Below the pieces are notes generated by a model, which had not been told where the DNA came from, did not search any database, and saw only the letters and a program-made list of their open reading frames with translations. 64,000 bases of DNA, from contig NZ_FMWG01000004.1 of assembly GCF_900102795.1 (NCBI RefSeq), positions 1 to 64,000 on the forward strand, in the 5' to 3' direction. Position 1 is the first letter of the stretch. Each line of letters begins with the position of its first letter. This DNA is from Epibacterium ulvae. Its GTDB lineage: Bacteria > Pseudomonadota > Alphaproteobacteria > Rhodobacterales > Rhodobacteraceae. Below are positions 43,197-52,260 of the stretch, one piece after another. A program made the position numbers and the translations under genes.

Positions 43197-43882
43197 GCGC
43201 GTTCAAGGATCGAGCGATCTTTCTTGAGTTCATCTGGCGTACCAGAATAGCTAAGCTTGCCGTGTGTCAGCACATGCGCACGGTCGGCAACATCCAGCGC
43301 GAGATGCGTAAACTGCTCGATCAGCAAAATACCCATGCCCTTTTCCCGCAGATTGCGGACAACACCCACCAATCGTTCGATGATCACCGGAGCAAGCCCA
43401 AGCGACATCTCATCCAATAGCATGACCTTTGGATGCGAAACCAGCGCCTGCGCAATCGCAACCATTTGCTGTTGTCCCCCAGAGAGCGACCCGGCCGCCT
43501 GCCCGGCTTTGTCACGCAGCTCTGGAAAGACGTCAAACGCCTGTTCAACTGATGCATTCAACGTGTCATCATCCAGCTCCGGCCCGGCCGCGCGCAGATT
43601 ATCCAAGACGGACAAACGCCCAAGCGTATGATGACCCTCAGGAATTGCCGCGATCCCATGCGCCCGCACATTCTGAGGACTCGTACCCGCAATATCCTTA
43701 CCTTGAATGATCACCTCTCCCATCAGCGGCATAACGCCTGCGATCCCTAGCACCAGCTCTGACTTACCTGCGCCGTTCGGGCCCAACAAGGCCACGATCT
43801 CACCCTCATTCACCGATAAAGAGACACCATCAATCACACGGCGGGTGGCCCCTTGAACGGTCACATCTTTGATTTCCAACAT
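43184..43882 (-). CDS. Branched-chain-type ABC transporter ATPase (LivF-like)
   Basis: A 232-aa ABC ATPase: GPNGAGKSELV (Walker A), LSGGQQQMVAIAQAL (signature), MLLDEMSLGLAP (Walker B). Length and motifs fit LivF. It is the last gene of a five-gene transporter operon encoded with a nitrilase, so the cargo may be a nitrile, amide or amino-acid-like compound. Confidence 0.93.
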   Translation of the reverse strand: MLEIKDVTVQGATRRVIDGVSLSVNEGEIVALLGPNGAGKSELVLGIAGVMPLMGEVIIQGKDIAGTSPQNVRAHGIAAIPEGHHTLGRLSVLDNLRAAGPELDDDTLNASVEQAFDVFPELRDKAGQAAGSLSGGQQQMVAIAQALVSHPKVMLLDEMSLGLAPVIIERLVGVVRNLREKGMGILLIEQFTHLALDVADRAHVLTHGKLSYSGTPDELKKDRSILERAYLG

Positions 43883-43891
43883 GGTGCCTCC

Positions 43892-44596
43892 TTACCGGCC
43901 CAAATAGGCGGTTTTTACAACTTCATCCGCCAAGACCTCTTCGGTCGGCCCAAAGGCGATGAGTTTGCCAAAATCCAATACAGCGGTCGCGGCGCAGACA
44001 TCACGGATAAGATCTACATCGTGATCCACCAACAAGATTTGCGCCCCGAATTCAGGATGAATGCCACGAATGATGTCGCGCAGGTGCTGCATCTCTGCTT
44101 CCGATAGCCCACCGCCGGGCTCGTCCAGCAATACGACCCGTGGCCCGCCAATCAGGCATTTTGCTATTTCTGTCATGCGGCGCTGGTAAGGGTTCAACGC
44201 GCGACCCTGTTTCAGACGAATGTCTCCGATGCCCACAAAATCTAGCGCTTTAGAGATAGCTCCCACACGTTGCGCCTTGCCAATGCCTTTGCCATCCAGA
44301 ACGGCCTTCAGGTGCTCTTCGACCGTCAGATCGGGCACGATCTGAACCTTTTGAAAACTACGGGCCAATCCCCAACGCGTGCGTTTATGGGGGGCAAGGT
44401 CAAACAAATTGGTGCCATTCACCACGATTGATCCATCGGTCACCGGCGCAAAGCCAGAAAACGCATTCGTCAACGTGGTCTTGCCCGCGCCGTTGGGTCC
44501 GATCAGGCCAACGACATCCTCCGCGATTTTCAACGACACACTGTCCAGCGCCACCACGCCCCCGTATTTTACGGTAACATCTGTGATTTCAATCAT
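43892..44596 (-). CDS. Branched-chain-type ABC transporter ATPase (LivG-like)
   Basis: A 234-aa ATPase with GPNGAGKTTLTNAFSG, a degenerate signature (NPYQRRMTEIAKCL) and VLLDEPGGGLSEAE. LivG-type proteins often deviate in the signature. It overlaps the LivM-like gene by 8 bases. Confidence 0.93.
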   Translation of the reverse strand: MIEITDVTVKYGGVVALDSVSLKIAEDVVGLIGPNGAGKTTLTNAFSGFAPVTDGSIVVNGTNLFDLAPHKRTRWGLARSFQKVQIVPDLTVEEHLKAVLDGKGIGKAQRVGAISKALDFVGIGDIRLKQGRALNPYQRRMTEIAKCLIGGPRVVLLDEPGGGLSEAEMQHLRDIIRGIHPEFGAQILLVDHDVDLIRDVCAATAVLDFGKLIAFGPTEEVLADEVVKTAYLGR

Positions 44597-45560
44597 CAGA
44601 GCCTCCCTTTTTGAATGCGCCCATGATCTGACCGGCGATCCCTTCGGGCGCGGTCATGATGGCGTGCATCAAAGCTGCACCAAAGATGATCATCGCAATG
44701 TCAGCGCTCAGCCCGAGATCGTTAAATATCGCAGGCAATAGCTTATAAAGCAGGCCCGCAACGATCGCCCCAAGCCAACTGAAAACGCCACCGACAACCG
44801 CAAGCGCGAAAAGCAAAATACCCTCTCCAGCCAGAAAACTGCGCGCATCCAGTTGCCCCAACGCCCCCGCCAGTAAGGCACCGGATGTACCCGCCAAAAA
44901 ACCCGACAGGGCAAAGGCCCAGAGCTTAAAGAAGGTTACGTTGATCCCAGCCGCCATCGCATTGGCTTCGGATTGCCGGATCATCGCCCAGGCCCGCCCC
45001 GGCGCGCTGGATTTGTGCAGCCCGATCAGCATAAACGCCACTCCAAGCGCAATCATGACATAGCGAAAATAGGCTGTGTCGCTCTGCGCGAAACCTGGAC
45101 GACGCACAGCATCAGCCGATTTTTGCGCCACCCCCCAAAAGCCTTCGCCACCATTTGGAAACTGGAAGGCGTTGAAAAAGATCTGCGCAAGCGCTGCCAC
45201 CATTAGGGTCACAAGAGCAAGATACAGCCCACGCATCCGCAGCGCAGGCAGCGCAAAAAGCGCGCCTATTACGCCGGTCAACCCACCCGCAATGATGACA
45301 AGCAGCGTCACCGGCAAATCCGTCGCATAGTTCAAGCGCAACGCGATCCATCCCCCAACGCCAATCAGGGCAATCTGTGCCAGATTAATCAAACCAAGCT
45401 GCGCATAAACAAGCGCAACGCCGGATGCCGCCAAAGCAAAGATCGCAGCAGATGTTAATACTTTGATCCAAAGCGCACCAAGCACCATCGGCAAAATCAA
45501 TACCGTCAGCGCCAGCAAAGCGACGCCAATCCAAGTTGAAGTTTTCTGTAAAGGGTCCAT
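44589..45560 (-). CDS. Branched-chain-type ABC permease (LivM-like)
   Basis: A 323-aa polytopic permease. The conserved LivM segments are GLINLAQIALIGVGGWIALR near the N-terminus, the cytoplasmic APGRAWAMIRQSEANAMAAG loop and VVGGVFSWLGAIVAGLLY. ATG 45560 (MDPLQKTSTW) follows AAGGAC; it begins 4 bases after the LivH stop. Confidence 0.93.
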   Translation of the reverse strand: MDPLQKTSTWIGVALLALTVLILPMVLGALWIKVLTSAAIFALAASGVALVYAQLGLINLAQIALIGVGGWIALRLNYATDLPVTLLVIIAGGLTGVIGALFALPALRMRGLYLALVTLMVAALAQIFFNAFQFPNGGEGFWGVAQKSADAVRRPGFAQSDTAYFRYVMIALGVAFMLIGLHKSSAPGRAWAMIRQSEANAMAAGINVTFFKLWAFALSGFLAGTSGALLAGALGQLDARSFLAGEGILLFALAVVGGVFSWLGAIVAGLLYKLLPAIFNDLGLSADIAMIIFGAALMHAIMTAPEGIAGQIMGAFKKGGSDD

Positions 45561-45564
45561 CGGA

Positions 45565-46440
45565 TCAGTCCTTGCTCGCAAAGGTCAGGCTGGTGCCACG
45601 CTGCATCCAAAGGATCATCAACCCAGCAATAACAAACGGCGTCATCGCACGCAGCGGCGCGAGAGGTTTGTACAACGTCAACATCGCCTCAATCACACCG
45701 ATGAAAAGCCCACCCAGCAATGTCATCGGTAAAGACGTCAGCCGCCCGACGATGGCCGCTGCGGTGGCTGGGATCACCATAAATGTGATCACGGTCGGCT
45801 CTAGGCGCACCAGGGAGCCAAACAGCAACCCGGTGCCGCCCGCCAAAGCACCAGAGATGCCCCAGGCCAAAGTTTCGACTTTGATGATAGGAATGCCCAG
45901 CAAGGCCGCGTGATCACGATCATCAGCCAAGGCACGCATGTTCAGCCCCATACGCGACCGATCAAGATATAGGATCATCGCAATCACAGCAGCAACCGCA
46001 ACACCAAGCGCAATCAGACGGGTGACGGTCACGCGGACCCCCAACAGGGTCACTGCGATTTTGTCGGTAGGCAGGCTCAGCTTGCGCAGTTCGTCATCCC
46101 AGATCAGGCCCATCACGCCCAACAAGATCAACATATACCCTAACGTCGCAACCGCCTTAACGGCCGGTTCACGCCATGCCAGCGCAGGAGCAACAAGACG
46201 CCCATATGCGACACTCAAAACAACGCCCGCCACCAAGGCTGCAAACCAGGATAGAGGGGGCCAGGCCCCCCAATCAGCCACCTGCCACGCCACCATAGCG
46301 GCAGCAGCGGCAAGGGCACCGTAAGCAAAATTCAGAAACCCCGTCGAGCGACGCAGGATGACCAGACCAATGCCCGCCAAAGCATACAAAGAGCCAACGG
46401 CAAGGCCAGAGACAAGAAAGAGACCATAGACTTTCAGCAT
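45565..46440 (-). CDS. Branched-chain-type ABC permease (LivH-like)
   Basis: A 291-aa membrane protein starting MLKVYGLFLVSGLAVGSLYA, with STGFLNFAYGALAAAAAM, the SRMGLNMRALADDRDHAALLG loop and ISGALAGGTGLLF. ATG 46440 has AAAGGAA upstream; the frame is open across the upstream hairpin but that part is untranslated. Confidence 0.93.
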   Translation of the reverse strand: MLKVYGLFLVSGLAVGSLYALAGIGLVILRRSTGFLNFAYGALAAAAAMVAWQVADWGAWPPLSWFAALVAGVVLSVAYGRLVAPALAWREPAVKAVATLGYMLILLGVMGLIWDDELRKLSLPTDKIAVTLLGVRVTVTRLIALGVAVAAVIAMILYLDRSRMGLNMRALADDRDHAALLGIPIIKVETLAWGISGALAGGTGLLFGSLVRLEPTVITFMVIPATAAAIVGRLTSLPMTLLGGLFIGVIEAMLTLYKPLAPLRAMTPFVIAGLMILWMQRGTSLTFASKD

Positions 46441-46454
46441 AAGATATTCCTTTC

Positions 46455-46484
46455 GGGGCGGGTGGCATTCGACCACGCCGCCCC
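46455..46484. terminator. GC-rich hairpin after the solute-binding-protein gene
   Basis: GGGGCG...GTGG-loop-CCAC...CGCCCC forms a long, slightly bulged GC stem in the 55-base gap between the binding protein and LivH genes. It has no T run, so it is probably an attenuator or mRNA stabiliser keeping binding protein in excess. Confidence 0.5.
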
Positions 46485-46495
46485 TCGCGGGGAGG

Positions 46496-47755
46496 TTAGT
46501 CCAAGCCCAGAGCAGTCTCTTGGGCCAGAATGGGCTCGAGGTAGTTGGTGTCGATGTCGTAGCAATCACGCATCAGCTCAAAACCGCCATCTTTAAACAC
46601 GACCATCCGCCCGGAATGGTTCGGCATATGGCGGTCCGCAACACCTACATAATACGGATCACACAGCAGATCTGATTCAACGCCAACAATGTTCTGAATG
46701 GCTTTGGTGACGCTTGGGCGATCAATGCGATCGGCATCTAGGTCAAGCAGCGCATCGACAAAGAACTTGGCAGAGATATAGCCAGACTGGCTAAAGGTGT
46801 CGCGACGATCGTCGTCCTTGCCGTAGGTGTCCATCACTTTGACCCAGTTCTGATTGTCTGCGCCATCACTGTCGAACGTGTTCAGCTCGATGTTGATGTA
46901 CAAATGATCAGACCAGTAATCGCCCAGAACTTCGCCAACGCCGGGTTCATACAATGGGGTCGGAGACACCCATTTGAACATCTCGCGCCCGCCCTGCTCT
47001 TCTGCGACCTTCAGCAAACCAATCGCAGGACCAGCGGGCAACATCAACAAAATGGTATCAACCCCTTCGGCAAGGGCTTGCAAATAGACCGAGTTGAGAT
47101 CAACCGCAGTTGGATCCATCAGAATAGACGTGCCCTGCAAACCTTTGCTGGACATGTATTCATTCATCCAGTCGCAGGCCCAGCCACCATTGTTTGGGAT
47201 GTTAAACCCGATACAGGCGGCATTTGTTGCGCCCAGCTCTTCAATTGCAAACTTAAGCGCACCAATTCCAGATGGCAGCGGACCTTGATTGGTGGAAACG
47301 ATATGACTGCTTTCATAGCATTCTGAGATCGCACAGCCAGACGCCATGACCATCACATCTTCGGCGGCATACAACGGCGCGTTCACCGCCATTTCCACAA
47401 CCGAACCATTGCCAACAAGCGCCACAACGCCCTCGTCTTTCACAAGTTTGGTCGCCACTTGACCGGCCAGCTCTGGATTCCACTGGTCATTTTCAACGAG
47501 ATAGTCAATCGGACGTCCGTTGATCCCGCCATTGGCATTCACACAGTCGAAATACGCAGCCGCACCATCAGTTCCGCCAGAAAAATCCCCCGGAGGCGCG
47601 TTGCCATTGATACCACCAACTTTAATTGGCTCTCCTGTGGCGGCTTGCCCCGTGTTCAATCCGCACACAGGGGCATGGCCGTCTGCTTTCGCATCTTCGC
47701 CCATCAGGCTCAGGCCCAGTGTGGCAGCAGTCGCAAGTATTAAACTTGTCTTCAT
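46496..47755 (-). CDS. Branched-chain-type ABC solute-binding protein
   Basis: A 419-aa type I periplasmic binding protein with a signal peptide (MKTSLILATAATLGLSLMGE, mature start near ADGHAPVCG). Features include PIKVGGINGNAPPGDFSGGT, NANGGINGRPIDYLVENDQW and ALVGNGSVVEM. Several Cys pairs probably form disulfides. First gene of the operon. Confidence 0.92.
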   Translation of the reverse strand: MKTSLILATAATLGLSLMGEDAKADGHAPVCGLNTGQAATGEPIKVGGINGNAPPGDFSGGTDGAAAYFDCVNANGGINGRPIDYLVENDQWNPELAGQVATKLVKDEGVVALVGNGSVVEMAVNAPLYAAEDVMVMASGCAISECYESSHIVSTNQGPLPSGIGALKFAIEELGATNAACIGFNIPNNGGWACDWMNEYMSSKGLQGTSILMDPTAVDLNSVYLQALAEGVDTILLMLPAGPAIGLLKVAEEQGGREMFKWVSPTPLYEPGVGEVLGDYWSDHLYINIELNTFDSDGADNQNWVKVMDTYGKDDDRRDTFSQSGYISAKFFVDALLDLDADRIDRPSVTKAIQNIVGVESDLLCDPYYVGVADRHMPNHSGRMVVFKDGGFELMRDCYDIDTNYLEPILAQETALGLD

Positions 47756-48249
47756 TCTCTTTCTCCCAGTTGTTTAAACGTTGAAAACTGCATTGAACAA
47801 CGCAGTAGTCTGCTCGTTCTCATCACCAGCACACAACGTGCCGCCGCCGGAGTATGTGCCGTGACGCGGTTCGCCACGGATGCGCGGCGTTATTGGTCGC
47901 GCTTTCATTGCAGCACCGCTCGACCCGACCAGACCAGACAGGAGGCGCTGGCGTTGCGGCTCTTTGCGGGCCACGATCTTTGGCCACCACCACCTGCAGT
48001 GCACAGTGATGGCGCCAGAAACAGCAATGTCGCGGCCTATTTGAGAGTCACAGTCGGATTTCCATCCGAAACGGTCAGGCGATCGCTGCGGTCCAAGCGA
48101 TTTAGGTTTTCACCCGTAAAACTCAGTGCAACAACGGCTGGACCATCTTTCGCCAGACCCAAACTGCACGCGCACCAAAACTGTGGTCTGGAAGATCACC
48201 CCCAAACCAAATGTTTGGTTACAACCGCCGCACGGCGGCCCGTTCCCTC
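47756..48249. other. Gene-free stretch between nitrilase and transporter operons
   Basis: No supported gene; a long plus-strand frame (47861-48253) gives low-complexity Arg/Pro/His-rich protein and is not convincing. A perfect inverted repeat AACCAAA-TG-TTTGGTT lies at 48205-48220. The transporter promoter is expected near 47760-47850. Confidence 0.4.
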
Positions 48250-48915
48250 TTAAGAGGTGCCCTTCTGGACCTTCTCAAGGTATTCCTCTTCGGAAATTGT
48301 GCCCCCTTCTTGGTCAGCCCGTCCTTGATCGTCAGGATGCAAAAATGGCTGCAAAGGTTCGATACGCTTCCATGCCGGATAGGGCGCGTTGCCCTCGGCA
48401 TCGGGCACATAAGGCGATTGTTCAACGCGCGTGTGTTTATGGATATATCGCGCACAGTTCTGGAACACTCTGTCGACCTCGATGTCGACAACCATATTCG
48501 CACCCGGGAACTGCGCGATCAATTCCGGATCACGGTTCAGTTTCGCAGTCCCTTGCACGCGAATACGCCATGGCGTGACCATATCCATGAACAACATGCC
48601 AACCTTGGCCGTTTCATCGATATTGCCCAGCGAATACCACATGCCATTGCCATCATAGTTTGGAAAGATCAGCCTGGTGTTGGACAGAACCTTTACAAAG
48701 CCAACATCGCCCCCCTTGTAGGAAACCGTTGGTTCGCCTTTTGAGTTCACGCTGGAGAGAAAGAAGTAATCCCGGCTGGTGATGTAATCGGTGTGTATTT
48801 CTTCAAGTTCGTCACGCACGATGGCATGAACAACGACCTGCGCTAGCTTTTCCTGCTGACCCTCTTCCTGAAGGGCGCGCTGAGCGTCGGTATAGAATTC
48901 TTCGGGCGTTGGCAT
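48250..48915 (-). CDS. FMN split-barrel / pyridoxamine 5'-phosphate oxidase family protein
   Basis: A 221-aa protein starting MPTPEEFYTDAQRALQEEGQ. The split-barrel core is visible in DYFFLSSVNSKGEPTVSYKG, GFVKVLSNTRLIFPNYDGNG and MLFMDMVTPWRIRVQGTAKL. This subfamily binds FMN or F420-like cofactors and is not the PdxH enzyme. GGAGGAT precedes the ATG. It lies 70 bases downstream of the nitrilase gene, probably in one operon. Confidence 0.85.
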   Translation of the reverse strand: MPTPEEFYTDAQRALQEEGQQEKLAQVVVHAIVRDELEEIHTDYITSRDYFFLSSVNSKGEPTVSYKGGDVGFVKVLSNTRLIFPNYDGNGMWYSLGNIDETAKVGMLFMDMVTPWRIRVQGTAKLNRDPELIAQFPGANMVVDIEVDRVFQNCARYIHKHTRVEQSPYVPDAEGNAPYPAWKRIEPLQPFLHPDDQGRADQEGGTISEEEYLEKVQKGTS

Positions 48916-48985
48916 ATCATCCTCCGTTGGGCGCATTTTACTGTAGTTAATTGGCCCCCAACGCAGCGATTGGGGGCCAGATGCG

Positions 48986-50008
48986 TTACTCGGCGGCTGG
49001 CTCGAGGTCTGCATTTTCAGCGTTGGAGGTTGCGCTGATTTCCAACCCGTTGGATTCATCAAAATACATGACGGCGCGCTGTTTTCTTTTGTTCAAAAGC
49101 AAACGTGTGCTGTCAGCCTTAGAATAGTGGCCCGCCGGATCAGCTGCAGCTTTCGCATAACCGATCATATGCAGGTCGATGTCCGCGTAAACGATGCCTT
49201 CCTCGTCATGCGCAATATCGGTCCCAATGGACGACCCGTCTGGCGCATAGATTTTAGTGTAGCCACCGCCAACAGGGCAAAGCTTTTCCTTCTCGGGATC
49301 TCCCTGGCAGACATTGTCCTGATTTTCTTTGGTGACCAAGGAACAAGGCGCAACAACGAAACAGCTGCCTTCAACCGCGTACATCATGCTTGCACCATTG
49401 TTGACCTGATGACCCAGCGCATAAGCCGTGCCTTCATACAGCGCCAGATTTGGCCATGCGGCGACGTGGATCTGTTCATTTTGCGAATACATCGCGTATT
49501 TCGACAGCGGTTGCATGTGTTCCCAGCACGCCAACTGACCAACGCGACCAATCGATGTGTCGACCACGTTCAGATCAGATCCATCCCCTTCCCCATAAAC
49601 AGTGCGCTCAACATGTGTCGGCTTCAGCTTGCGACGGCGGTTAATGACCTCACCGTTCTCGTCAAAATGCCACTGCGCAATATACAAAGACCCACCATCG
49701 CGTTCGGAAACGCCAATAGACAGCTGGATGTTATTGTCACGGCATGCCGCAGACAGACGTGCTTCTTCTTCGGAACCTGCTTCGATTGAATTGTCAAAAT
49801 AGCGGCCGACAAATTGCATCTGCCACGCAACCGGACCCAGCCAGATGTGGTTTGGATAACCCGGCAGCCATGTTTCGCTGAACGCAACAAGCTTGGCGCC
49901 GTTTGCGGCGGCTTCTTCGATGTATTGGATCGCTTTAGTCACGCTGGCTTGAAGGTCCAGAAACACAGGTGCTGCTTGAACTGCTGCAACTTTGAATTGT
50001 TGAGACAT
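48986..50008 (-). CDS. Nitrilase
   Basis: A 340-aa carbon-nitrogen hydrolase with the Glu-Lys-Cys triad in order: AFSETWLPGYP (Glu ~44), RRKLKPTHVER (Lys ~130) and GQLACWEHMQPL (Cys ~164). The CWEH motif and length mark the true nitrilase branch, which turns R-CN into R-COOH and ammonia. ATG 50008 follows GGGAG. Next to an AraC regulator and transporter genes, it suggests catabolism of an imported nitrile. Confidence 0.93.
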   Translation of the reverse strand: MSQQFKVAAVQAAPVFLDLQASVTKAIQYIEEAAANGAKLVAFSETWLPGYPNHIWLGPVAWQMQFVGRYFDNSIEAGSEEEARLSAACRDNNIQLSIGVSERDGGSLYIAQWHFDENGEVINRRRKLKPTHVERTVYGEGDGSDLNVVDTSIGRVGQLACWEHMQPLSKYAMYSQNEQIHVAAWPNLALYEGTAYALGHQVNNGASMMYAVEGSCFVVAPCSLVTKENQDNVCQGDPEKEKLCPVGGGYTKIYAPDGSSIGTDIAHDEEGIVYADIDLHMIGYAKAAADPAGHYSKADSTRLLLNKRKQRAVMYFDESNGLEISATSNAENADLEPAAE

Positions 50009-50136
50009 TGTTTTTCTCCCACTTGGATGCAGGAAACATTGCCCAATCCCAACAGGCGATGCTTTTGCATATGAGCCGAAAAACTTGCGTTTTTGTGCAC
50101 TTTGGCCACAATAGTTAAAAACGGGATCAATTCTAT

Positions 50137-51087
50137 ATGAACGCGCAAAGCCAGTATGACACATCGCAAATCGCACCAGCTAATCGCTTTTCCTATTGGA
50201 GTGATGCGATCTGCAATAGCTATGTGCGCTTGGGGTGCGATGCCAAAAATATGAGCCGATTCAAAGGCTCAATCAAAATTAAACATCATTCTGTCCTGTC
50301 CATTTCAGAGGTATCGGCCATGGCCCATACCGCCGAGCGGCGCAAACAAGACATCAGCGCCTCCACCGATGAATATTTCCTATTGAGCCTGCAACGGCGT
50401 GAAACGTCTCGAATCAAACAATTTGGCAAATCCGCGATTTTACACCCCGGAGACATGGCACTTTACTCCAGCTCCGACCCTTATGAGTTAAATTTAAGCA
50501 ACAACTTTGAAAAAACGGTCCTACAATTACCACGAGAGAAATTATTGGCCCGTTTGCCAAATGCACAAATGCTTGTCGCCCATCGCATTGACGGGCAATC
50601 GGGCATCGGCCGTTTGGTCCGAGAAAACATCCAAGAATTTGCGCGCTTTGCGGACGATAAAAATCCAACGTTGCAAAGCATGGTTCAGGCAACACTCATC
50701 GATCTCATCGCAACGGGCCTCGCCAATGAGATTGGCCAAAAAGCAGAGCTGTCGTCCCCCGAACAACATGTACTGATGCGCGCCAAAAGCTTTATCCGCT
50801 CAAACCTTGGTCTACCTGAACTGGATCGAAACCGCGTCGCTGCAGAAATCGGCATGTCGGTGCGCCGTTTAAATGCGGTTTTTGCCAAAGAGAATTATTC
50901 GATTGCAGAGTATATCCGCTCAGAGCGCCTGAAACGCGTGGCAATCGAACTGCGTGACGATAGATACGCCCATTTGTCGATTAGCGAGATCGCAATACGG
51001 AATGGGTTTTCAAACCTGCAACATTTTTCAACCCTGTTCCGCAACACACAAGGCCGGTCGCCAAAATCCTATCGATCTGGTGAATAA
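50137..51087 (+). CDS. AraC-family regulator (NitR-like arrangement)
   Basis: A 316-aa protein with an N-terminal AraC-binding-like (cupin) domain (NRFSYWSDAICNSYVRLGCD) and two C-terminal helix-turn-helix motifs (RVAAEIGMSVRRLNAVFAKE; ISEIAIRNGFSNLQHFSTLF RNTQGRSPKSYR). Divergent from the nitrilase gene by 128 bases. In Rhodococcus an AraC-type NitR activates a neighbouring nitrilase, so a like role is likely. Confidence 0.9.
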   Translation: MNAQSQYDTSQIAPANRFSYWSDAICNSYVRLGCDAKNMSRFKGSIKIKHHSVLSISEVSAMAHTAERRKQDISASTDEYFLLSLQRRETSRIKQFGKSAILHPGDMALYSSSDPYELNLSNNFEKTVLQLPREKLLARLPNAQMLVAHRIDGQSGIGRLVRENIQEFARFADDKNPTLQSMVQATLIDLIATGLANEIGQKAELSSPEQHVLMRAKSFIRSNLGLPELDRNRVAAEIGMSVRRLNAVFAKENYSIAEYIRSERLKRVAIELRDDRYAHLSISEIAIRNGFSNLQHFSTLFRNTQGRSPKSYRSGE

Positions 51088-51231
51088 GCCACTCTGCTTC
51101 TGCATTGCTTACAGCGCGGTGCTTTTGCAGACTGTTGTTAAAGGCAGACTGGCCCTGCCTTTGGACGGTCTCATCCAGAAAACGGCTGTTCGATAAGGGC
51201 GATAGCCTCTGAAGCGCGTTAAGCTCTTGCT

Positions 51232-52245
51232 CTATCTCGGAAGCGGTCCGCTATATTTGTCGCGATAAGCTTTGCGAAATGATGTTGTTCCAGAGAACCC
51301 GGTTGCTACAGCAATTTCAAGCACTGTCATGTTTGTAGAATTTAACAGGCTTCGCGCACGCTCCAGTCTGAGAGACTTATAGTATTTACCCGGACTGGTT
51401 TGAAAATGCTCATTAAACAAACGCTCCACCTGACGCAATGAAATGGGCTCTGCCTTAATAAGATTAGAAATCGATTCCGGGTCTTCGATAGATCCCAACA
51501 TACGATCGATGATACGAGCCAGAACAGCATTGCGAGGCTTTGGGCGATAGGTGTTTTGCAACGACTGCGTTGCTTCGGGATCATAGACATGCAAACAAGC
51601 GCGTGAGACTTTGTTTGCAGCGTCACTCCCTTTATCTTCCAGGATGAGAAGTAACATCATCTCCAGTATTCCCGCCCCACCAGCACTGGTCAGGATACGA
51701 CCGGATTTCTGGTACATTCTGTCAGAGGGAGGATGGTCGGGATACTGTTCCTCAACAGCGGCATGTGCAGCGTAATGAACAGTAAACTCATGGTCTCTTA
51801 AAATACCAGCGCGCAAGAGCGTATAAGCACCGGTCGACGCCGCTGCAATTAAGCCGCCTTTGCTGTCATGCCGGCGAAGCCAGCTTAAGATCTCCGCCTC
51901 AGCAGCCTGAAAACCAGTATCTCCGGAACATACCACGATACAATCCGACTTTCTGGTCGGAGACATTGGATGATCCACGGGCATCTGAACACCTTCAGCG
52001 CTTTTCACAGGCTGACCCGTCGCACTGACCAAAGACCACGTGTACAAAGATCGTCCGGACAGCTGATTGGCGGTCTTCAACGGATCGATTACAGATCCCA
52101 GATCCCGCAAACTTGCGCCATCTAGCAACAAGATGTGGAAATGCCGGATCTGTCCGCAGGCTGGATTGGTCAGCGCAGTAACCATGCGCACATCCGCGCT
52201 CTGATAGGATTGTGTAAAAGAAGAATAGGCTTGCCGCATGTCCAT
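51232..52245 (-). CDS. GlxA-family AraC regulator
   Basis: A 337-aa protein: DJ-1/PfpI-like domain (residues ~35-205; the nucleophile-elbow position reads AAASTGAYTLL, with no Cys) and a C-terminal AraC helix-turn-helix (EPISLRQVERLFNEHFQTSP; MTVLEIAVATGFSGTTSFRK). GbdR and CdhR, regulators of glycine betaine and carnitine use, belong to this type. It lies just downstream of the FAD reductase gene in a probable betaine catabolic region. Confidence 0.9.
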   Translation of the reverse strand: MDMRQAYSSFTQSYQSADVRMVTALTNPACGQIRHFHILLLDGASLRDLGSVIDPLKTANQLSGRSLYTWSLVSATGQPVKSAEGVQMPVDHPMSPTRKSDCIVVCSGDTGFQAAEAEILSWLRRHDSKGGLIAAASTGAYTLLRAGILRDHEFTVHYAAHAAVEEQYPDHPPSDRMYQKSGRILTSAGGAGILEMMLLLILEDKGSDAANKVSRACLHVYDPEATQSLQNTYRPKPRNAVLARIIDRMLGSIEDPESISNLIKAEPISLRQVERLFNEHFQTSPGKYYKSLRLERARSLLNSTNMTVLEIAVATGFSGTTSFRKAYRDKYSGPLPR

Positions 52246-52260
52246 TCCCGTCCTGCCGTT

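Noticed and set aside
47861-48578. Overlapping plus-strand frames opposite and upstream of the FMN split-barrel gene
   Set aside because: Low-complexity or antisense to a clear gene; no ribosome site or family match.
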